Assembly: GCF_001280305.1 (NCBI RefSeq) | Contig: NZ_CP012623.1 | Span: forward strand, 1,364,001 to 1,428,000 | Direction: 5' to 3' | Length of the DNA: 64,000 nt | Source: Hymenobacter sp. DG25A | GTDB taxonomy: Bacteria > Bacteroidota > Bacteroidia > Cytophagales > Hymenobacteraceae | In this document: in pieces, positions 59,505 through 64,000 of the stretch | Layout: every line of letters starts with the position of its first letter | Position numbering within the stretch: position 1 is the first letter of the stretch | Translations under genes and position numbers: made by a program | The notes under the pieces: generated by a model | Told to the model about the DNA's origin: nothing | Seen by the model: the letters and a program-made list of their open reading frames with translations, nothing else | Database searches by the model: none

Positions 59505-60635
59505 TCAGACGATGGCGCTATAAAATGTAAGGACCTCCTCGATTATCATTGCCTGCTGAGGCGCTTCCAACTCATAAAACAGCGGCAAGCGCACGAGGCA
59601 ATCCGCATAATGCTCCGCCCACGGCAGGGCGCGACCATCATGCTTAGCCCGATAATAGGGGCTCTGGTGTAAGGGTTGATAGTGGAATACCGCTAGCACC
59701 TGACAGGCCCGCAAACGGGCAATTAGCGCGGTGCGCTCCTGCAGACTGCGGCACACAAGATAAAACATGTGGCCATTATTGGTGGCATATTCCGGCAGCG
59801 TAGGCAAGCCAACGCCCAGCTTTCCAAGCGGGGCCAGCCGGGTGGCATACTCCTGCCACAGGTGCTTGCGGCGCTGCTGAATGTCCCGCAGGTTTTCCAG
59901 CTGTGCAAACAGAAAGGCCGCAATAATATCCGAGGGCAGAAAAGAGGAGCCGATATCCACCCAGGTGTACTTATCTACTTCGCCCCGAAAGAAAGCGGAG
60001 CGGTTCGTGCCTTTTTCCCATATGATTTCGGCCCGCTGGGTAAACGCCGTGTCGTTGATGGCCAGCAAGCCTCCTTCGCCGGAAATTATATTCTTGGTTT
60101 CGTGAAAGGAAAAGGCCGCTAAATGGCCAATGCTGCCCAGGGGCTGATCTTTATAATAACTATCAATGGCATGGGCGGCATCCTCTACCACCTGTAGATT
60201 ATGCTTTTGCGCCAAGTGCATAATGGCCTCCATGTCGCAGGCAATACCGGCGTAATGCACGGGCACAATGGCGCGGGTGCGCGGCGTAATGAGCGCCTCC
60301 AGCTGGGCAACGGCCAGGTTAGGGTTTTCCGCGGTACTGTCGGCAAACACCACTTTTGCCCCGCGCATCACAAAGGCATTGGCCGTTGATACAAAGGTGA
60401 ACGAAGGCATAATAACTTCGTCGCCGGGTTGAATATTGAGCAGGAGGGCTGCCATTTCCAGCGCGGCAGTGCCGGAGGTGGTCATTAGCGTTTTATGAAA
60501 GCCCAGCTGCTGTTCAAAAAACGAGTGGCAGCGCCGGGTAAAGGCGCCGTCCCCGGATATTTTCCCCATTCGCACGGCCTCTTCAATGTAGCGGGTTTCC
60601 CTGCCAGAGAGATACGGCTTGTTAAAGGGAATCAT
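59505..60635 (-). CDS. rffA: dTDP-4-amino-4,6-dideoxygalactose transaminase
   Basis: The 376-aa PLP enzyme matches E. coli RffA/WecE in length and motifs: GKISGDGAFTRRCHSFFEQQLG, TSGTAALEMAALLLNIQPGDEVIMPSFTFVSTANAF, VVEDAAHAID, and the PLP lysine in AAFSFHETKN (K181). It makes dTDP-4-amino-4,6-dideoxygalactose from the 4-keto sugar, a precursor of Fuc4NAc-type sugars. The ATG at 60635 gives MIPF like the E. coli protein; the GTG at 60641 adds two residues. The acetyltransferase partner rffC is not adjacent, but two other polysaccharide-type genes are. Confidence 0.93.
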   Translation of the reverse strand: MIPFNKPYLSGRETRYIEEAVRMGKISGDGAFTRRCHSFFEQQLGFHKTLMTTSGTAALEMAALLLNIQPGDEVIMPSFTFVSTANAFVMRGAKVVFADSTAENPNLAVAQLEALITPRTRAIVPVHYAGIACDMEAIMHLAQKHNLQVVEDAAHAIDSYYKDQPLGSIGHLAAFSFHETKNIISGEGGLLAINDTAFTQRAEIIWEKGTNRSAFFRGEVDKYTWVDIGSSFLPSDIIAAFLFAQLENLRDIQQRRKHLWQEYATRLAPLGKLGVGLPTLPEYATNNGHMFYLVCRSLQERTALIARLRACQVLAVFHYQPLHQSPYYRAKHDGRALPWAEHYADCLVRLPLFYELEAPQQAMIIEEVLTFYSAIV

Positions 60636-60679
60636 GGGCACGGGAATGGGAGCGAAGTAGAGTATTGGAGTGATGGGAA

Positions 60680-61639
60680 TTAGCGAGTGTCATTTGATAA
60701 AGCAACCCGTAAATCCTGATCAATAATATAAAGCGGCCGGTTTTTAACCCCTTCAAACGTTTTGCCGATGTATAGCCCAACCACGCCCAACAGGAATATA
60801 ATCAGGCCAGAGAAAAACCAAATCGAGGTAATTAAGCTAGCGTAGCCCAGTACGGTAATTTTGCCTTCCAGCCACCGAAACAGCGTGTAAAATACCCCAA
60901 TAAAGGCCGTAGCCGAGATGAACAGGCCCAGCTTAATGGTCAGTCGTAGGGGCTTGTCGGAGTAAGCCAGGATAGTATCCAGGGCTAAATGCAGCTTCTG
61001 GCTGAAGCCGTAGGAGCTTTTGCCGGATGGGCGCGGAGCGTGTGTGACGGGCAGCGTGGTGCTCCGGAAGCCCACCCACCGAATCATGGTAGGTAAATAC
61101 CGGGCGCTTTCCCGCATTCGGCACAAAGCATCTACCACCCGGCGGTTATATATACCGAAGTTGGCGGTGGTGCTATCCTGCCGGGTGTCGGTGAGGTAGG
61201 CTAGGGAACGGTAAAACAGGCCCGATAAGCTTTTCTTGAGCCAGCTGTCCTGGCGGTTGGCGCGTTGGGCAATAACCAGGTCAAACCCTTTCTGTGCTAC
61301 CGCATAAAGGGCCGGTATTTCCTCCGGGCGGTCCTGCAGGTCACAATCCATGACCACCACCCACTGGCCCCGGCAATGATCCAGCCCCGCCGTAATGGCG
61401 CTGTGCTGCCCGAAATTGCGGCTCAGGCGCAGCCCCCGCAGGCGCGGGTACTGTAGCGCCAGCTCCTCTACCACCTGCCAGGAATGGTCCGGGCTCCGGT
61501 CATCTACCAGAATAATTTCAAACTCCTCTGTAATGGTCAGCACGCTCGCTTCTATCCGGGCTACCAGCTCTGGGAGCAGCTTTTCGGCCAGATACACCGG
61601 ACTGATAACGGAGAGCAAGGGAGGAGAGGTAGGTAGCAA
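60680..61639 (-). CDS. GT2 glycosyltransferase, polyprenyl-phosphate-sugar synthase type
   Basis: A 319-aa protein: GT2 catalytic domain (VISPVYLAEKLLPELVARIEASV, EIILVDDRSPDHSW, MDCDLQDRPEEIPALYAVAQKGFDLVIAQRANR), then two C-terminal helices (about 228-256 and 263-288). This DPM1/GtrB-like arrangement makes polyprenyl-phosphate sugars or lipid-linked donors. It lies 39 bases upstream of rffA on the same strand. Together with the GT39-like membrane protein downstream it could provide donor and transferase for one pathway. Confidence 0.88.
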   Translation of the reverse strand: MLPTSPPLLSVISPVYLAEKLLPELVARIEASVLTITEEFEIILVDDRSPDHSWQVVEELALQYPRLRGLRLSRNFGQHSAITAGLDHCRGQWVVVMDCDLQDRPEEIPALYAVAQKGFDLVIAQRANRQDSWLKKSLSGLFYRSLAYLTDTRQDSTTANFGIYNRRVVDALCRMRESARYLPTMIRWVGFRSTTLPVTHAPRPSGKSSYGFSQKLHLALDTILAYSDKPLRLTIKLGLFISATAFIGVFYTLFRWLEGKITVLGYASLITSIWFFSGLIIFLLGVVGLYIGKTFEGVKNRPLYIIDQDLRVALSNDTR

Positions 61640-61706
61640 GTACAGGAGGCTATTGAAGGTAGACGCCGCAAGTTAACAGGGAATGAAGCAGGGGAGAGGC
61701 GGCCAG

Positions 61707-62360
61707 TTACGGCGCCAGCCGGCTAATAGTCCAGGTGGCGTCCGGGTTACGCTCGTACACAATCCGGTCGTGCAGGCGGGAGGGGCGGCCCTGCCAGAAT
61801 TCTATGCGCCGGGGCTGCAGAATGTAGCCTCCCCAATGCTCAGGGCGCGGCAATGGGTCCTGGGCCGCAAAAAGCGCGGCCGTATCCTGCTCCAGCTTTT
61901 CCAGCTCCTCCCGGCTGCTGATTTTCTGGCTTTGAGGCGAGGCCCAGGCACCCACCTGACTGCTGCGCGGGCGGCTCTGAAAATATTCAGTAGAAACGCT
62001 GGCCGGCGCTTTTTCCACGCGGCCCTCCACGCGAACCTGCCGCTCCAGGCCGGGCCAGAAAAAGGTAATGGCGGCCAGGGGCTGCGCGGCCAGGTCCTGC
62101 CCTTTCCGGCTGTCGTAGTTGGTAAAGAAAAGAAAACCGGCATCGTCGGGGAGGCCTTTCAGCAGAACCACCCGGCCGGCCGGCTGCCCTTCAGCATTTA
62201 CCGTAGAGAGTAGCATGGCTGTTGGCTCATCCAGACGGGCATCTATGGCCTCCTGCAGCCACGTGCGAAACTGCTGTACGGCATTGGGGTGTACCTCCGC
62301 TTCCGTAAGCGTATGCTGCGCGTAGGTCTTGCGCAAATCAGCCAGCTGCTGGTCATTCAT
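61707..62360 (-). CDS. pdxH: Pyridoxamine 5'-phosphate oxidase
   Basis: The 217-aa enzyme has the full PdxH layout: EVHPNAVQQFRTWLQEAIDARLDEPTAMLLSTVNAEGQPAGRVVLLKGLPDDAGFLFFTNYDSRKGQDLA, the FMN- and PLP-binding FYWPxxERQVRVEG-like FFWPGLERQVRVEGRVEK, and the C-terminal dimer segment PLPRPEHWGGYILQPRRIEFWQGRPSRLHDRIVYER. It converts pyridoxine or pyridoxamine phosphate to pyridoxal phosphate with FMN. It is divergent from yqgE. Confidence 0.96.
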   Translation of the reverse strand: MNDQQLADLRKTYAQHTLTEAEVHPNAVQQFRTWLQEAIDARLDEPTAMLLSTVNAEGQPAGRVVLLKGLPDDAGFLFFTNYDSRKGQDLAAQPLAAITFFWPGLERQVRVEGRVEKAPASVSTEYFQSRPRSSQVGAWASPQSQKISSREELEKLEQDTAALFAAQDPLPRPEHWGGYILQPRRIEFWQGRPSRLHDRIVYERNPDATWTISRLAP

Positions 62361-62590
62361 AACTCAAAAGGGAATGGTGGAGGTATTTGTCAGGCGCCGG
62401 CACGGGGCTTTTGACGAATACGGCTGCAAGGTAATAGAATGCGGGCATGGCGGGAACCCGCAGGCGTAGCTCACACGTACTGCACATGGGAAACAACCAT
62501 ATCTTTTCCTGAATATTGATGCGAATCTGTGCATCTTTCGGCCCCGGTGGTGTTGCTGTCCGCGGGGCGTCTTTCACAAGCCTTTTGTGT

Positions 62591-63148
62591 ATGAAATCCG
62601 GTAGCTTACTTATCTCGCAGCCCTTCCTGGGCGACCCCAACTTCGAGCGTACAGTACTGCTGCTGTGCCAGGATTCGCCGGAAGATGGCTCTTTTGGTTT
62701 AGTGTTAAACCGTCCCTCCGTATTAATGCTGGGCGATGTCATGGAGCTGCCCGGTGGCGACGACTCCGCGGCTGCCCAACTGCCCTTAGGTATTGGCGGG
62801 CCCGTGCAGGCCGATACCCTGCACTACCTGCACCGCCGCCCCGATGTGCCTGGCGCCGAGCTCATTGGGCAGGACGTGTACTGGGGCGGAGACTTTTCCG
62901 TGCTGCTGGGCCTGATAGAAAGTGGCAGCATTGCCCCCGACGCGGTGCGCCTATATGCCGGCTATTCCGGCTGGACAAATGGTCAGTTGGCCGAAGAAGT
63001 CCGGGAAAATGTTTGGATAGTGCATCCCAATGCTGCCGGGAAAGTATTTACTTTGGAAAGTGATGCATTCTGGCAAGCTATTTTGCGTGAGAAAGGCGGA
63101 CGCTACCGCATGCTGTCCAATTACCCTGTAGACCCCCGGCTTAACTAA
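62591..63148 (+). CDS. YqgE/AlgH family protein
   Basis: A 185-aa protein with the signature SGSLLISQPFLGDPNFERTVLLLCQDSPEDGSFGLVLNRP and IGGPVQADTLHYLHRRPD...GQDVYWGGDF, and YAGYSGWTNGQLAEEVRENVWIVHP. The family is widespread; its function is unclear and AlgH in Pseudomonas affects alginate. The ATG at 62591 is used. It lies 57 bases before the DUF349-like gene on the same strand, a common pairing only by position here. Confidence 0.93.
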   Translation: MKSGSLLISQPFLGDPNFERTVLLLCQDSPEDGSFGLVLNRPSVLMLGDVMELPGGDDSAAAQLPLGIGGPVQADTLHYLHRRPDVPGAELIGQDVYWGGDFSVLLGLIESGSIAPDAVRLYAGYSGWTNGQLAEEVRENVWIVHPNAAGKVFTLESDAFWQAILREKGGRYRMLSNYPVDPRLN

Positions 63149-63205
63149 TACCCCTGCCGGCCGCCTCCCATTCCCTGTACACCACAGGGCTTTTCTGCTG
63201 AAGTT

Positions 63206-64000
63206 ATGGTACCTGAAAACGAACAAACTACCCCTGTCAATCCAACCAACGGCACCGCCCCTGAGTCTGATTCTCCTATGAGCATACTGGAGCGCCGTCT
63301 GGCGGAGATTAGTGCCCAGGGCCAGCCAGAGCAGTCTGCTGCCCCGGAGCAAGCCCCAGCCTCTACACCTACCCAAGAAATTCAGGAGCAGCCCGCGTTG
63401 GGAGCCACTGCCCCGCCGGCTACCGAGCCAGCTGGTGCTGGTACCGCCGAAGCACCGGCTCCATCAGAAGAAGTAAAAACCGAGGACCCAGCCGCGGAAG
63501 AGCCTATTTCGGCATCCCAGGCTCGGTCCCTGGACCACCCCGGCGCGCAAAACAAGGAAGCGTTTATAACGGATGAAATGGCTGCTGCGCCGGTTCCCGC
63601 CACGGAAACCAAGCCTACCATTGCCGCTATTACCGATGACGCCGTAAGCCCCGCGCCACCGGCTCCGTACGCCACCTTGGGCACGCCGGATTCGCCTCCC
63701 GTAATTTCCTCGGCTGAGGTGCCCCCCGGCGAAGAAGCCAGCGAGGAAGAAGAAGAGTACGTGCCTGAAACCCCGGCGCCGGATTTCGCCACGCTGGATC
63801 TGGCAGGGCAGGGCGCCCATTTGCTCACGCTGCTGCGCCGGGCCGATGCCCGCCAGAACCGCAAGCAAATCTTCGATCTGCACCGTCTGTATGAAACGGC
63901 CGTCACCACCGACCGGAACGCCGCCCGCCAGCGCTTCATAGAAGCCGGCAATGATTCCGATGACTTTTCCTATGCCGGCCCCGAAGGCTACCAGGAAGTA
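63206..64000 (+). CDS. DUF349-like protein, cut by the window edge (5' part)
   Basis: An open frame from the ATG at 63206 runs through to the window end (265 codons, no stop). The first 175 residues are low-complexity Ala/Pro/Glu-rich with SMSILERRLAEISAQGQP near residue 25. They lead into an ordered part with LDLAGQGAHLLTLLRRADARQNRKQIFDLHRLYET near 200 and RQRFIEAGNDSDDF near 245. The ordered part resembles the front of Bacteroidota DUF349-repeat proteins, an inference to check when the remainder is available. Function is unknown. Confidence 0.65.
   Translation, partial: MVPENEQTTPVNPTNGTAPESDSPMSILERRLAEISAQGQPEQSAAPEQAPASTPTQEIQEQPALGATAPPATEPAGAGTAEAPAPSEEVKTEDPAAEEPISASQARSLDHPGAQNKEAFITDEMAAAPVPATETKPTIAAITDDAVSPAPPAPYATLGTPDSPPVISSAEVPPGEEASEEEEEYVPETPAPDFATLDLAGQGAHLLTLLRRADARQNRKQIFDLHRLYETAVTTDRNAARQRFIEAGNDSDDFSYAGPEGYQEV

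Overview
The window looks like chromosomal DNA from a GC-rich member of the Bacteroidota, most likely Hymenobacter or a close relative (order Cytophagales). The grounds are: Bacteroidota-type promoters (a TAnnTTTG box, once with a TTTG box 18 bases upstream), near-absence of Shine-Dalgarno sequences, and families typical of the phylum (lipoprotein-anchored TamA-like TamL, DUF2911, LIC11966-type surface protein, DUF349 protein, fused alpha-beta 2-oxoacid dehydrogenase E1). No rRNA, tRNA, CRISPR array, transposase, integrase or phage gene was found. The species is inferred from memory of these families, not from a search.

Layout. 1-4.7 kb: FMN-split-barrel stress protein, ACP phosphodiesterase, a small AT-rich gene framed by an inverted repeat, SlyD, and a UPF1-like helicase. 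4.7-10.2 kb: aldo/keto reductase, an Imm51-like protein, a two-gene unit (coiled-coil membrane protein plus zinc-ribbon protein), and a large MMPL/RND exporter. 10.2-19.9 kb: a Cys-rich secreted peptide, a serine hydrolase with TPRs, thyA, an aminotransferase, dprA, a MerR regulator, alaS, and a TonB-C protein. 20-28.3 kb: PPK2, surface protein, gatB, TlpA-like lipoprotein, a secreted transglutaminase-like protein, and an acyl-CoA thioesterase unit. 28.4-36.8 kb: pcm, polyprenyl-phosphate sugar transferase, riboflavin synthase, PAP2/hemF, GNAT, outer-membrane protein, and E1 dehydrogenase. 36.9-44.8 kb: tamL, an RNA methyltransferase, an ECF sigma/anti-sigma/outer-membrane trio, CoA-binding protein, DoxX, and a second ECF sigma factor. 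44.8-64 kb: FAD enzyme, SDR, DUF2911, tryptophan dioxygenase, sdaAB, TolC plus adaptor, gpsA, a surface-polysaccharide block (two GT2, a GT39-like protein, rffA), maf, DUF1015, pdxH, yqgE, and a DUF349 gene cut by the window edge.

Most genes are housekeeping or envelope genes in short operons. The most unusual signal lies between genes. Eight long, nearly perfect palindromes (about 90-190 bp) each sit 12-37 bp past a stop codon, at places where no ordinary poly-T terminator is visible. One palindrome is nested inside the loop of another. Three arm types share one consensus, so they look like a single mobile or structural repeat superfamily. A second notable signal is the 43.97-44.03 kb intergenic region, where two face-to-face ECF-type promoters share TGTAAC and GCATC boxes between a DoxX gene and an ECF sigma gene. 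A related pair of boxes precedes the other sigma operon. No clearly new multi-gene system was identified.
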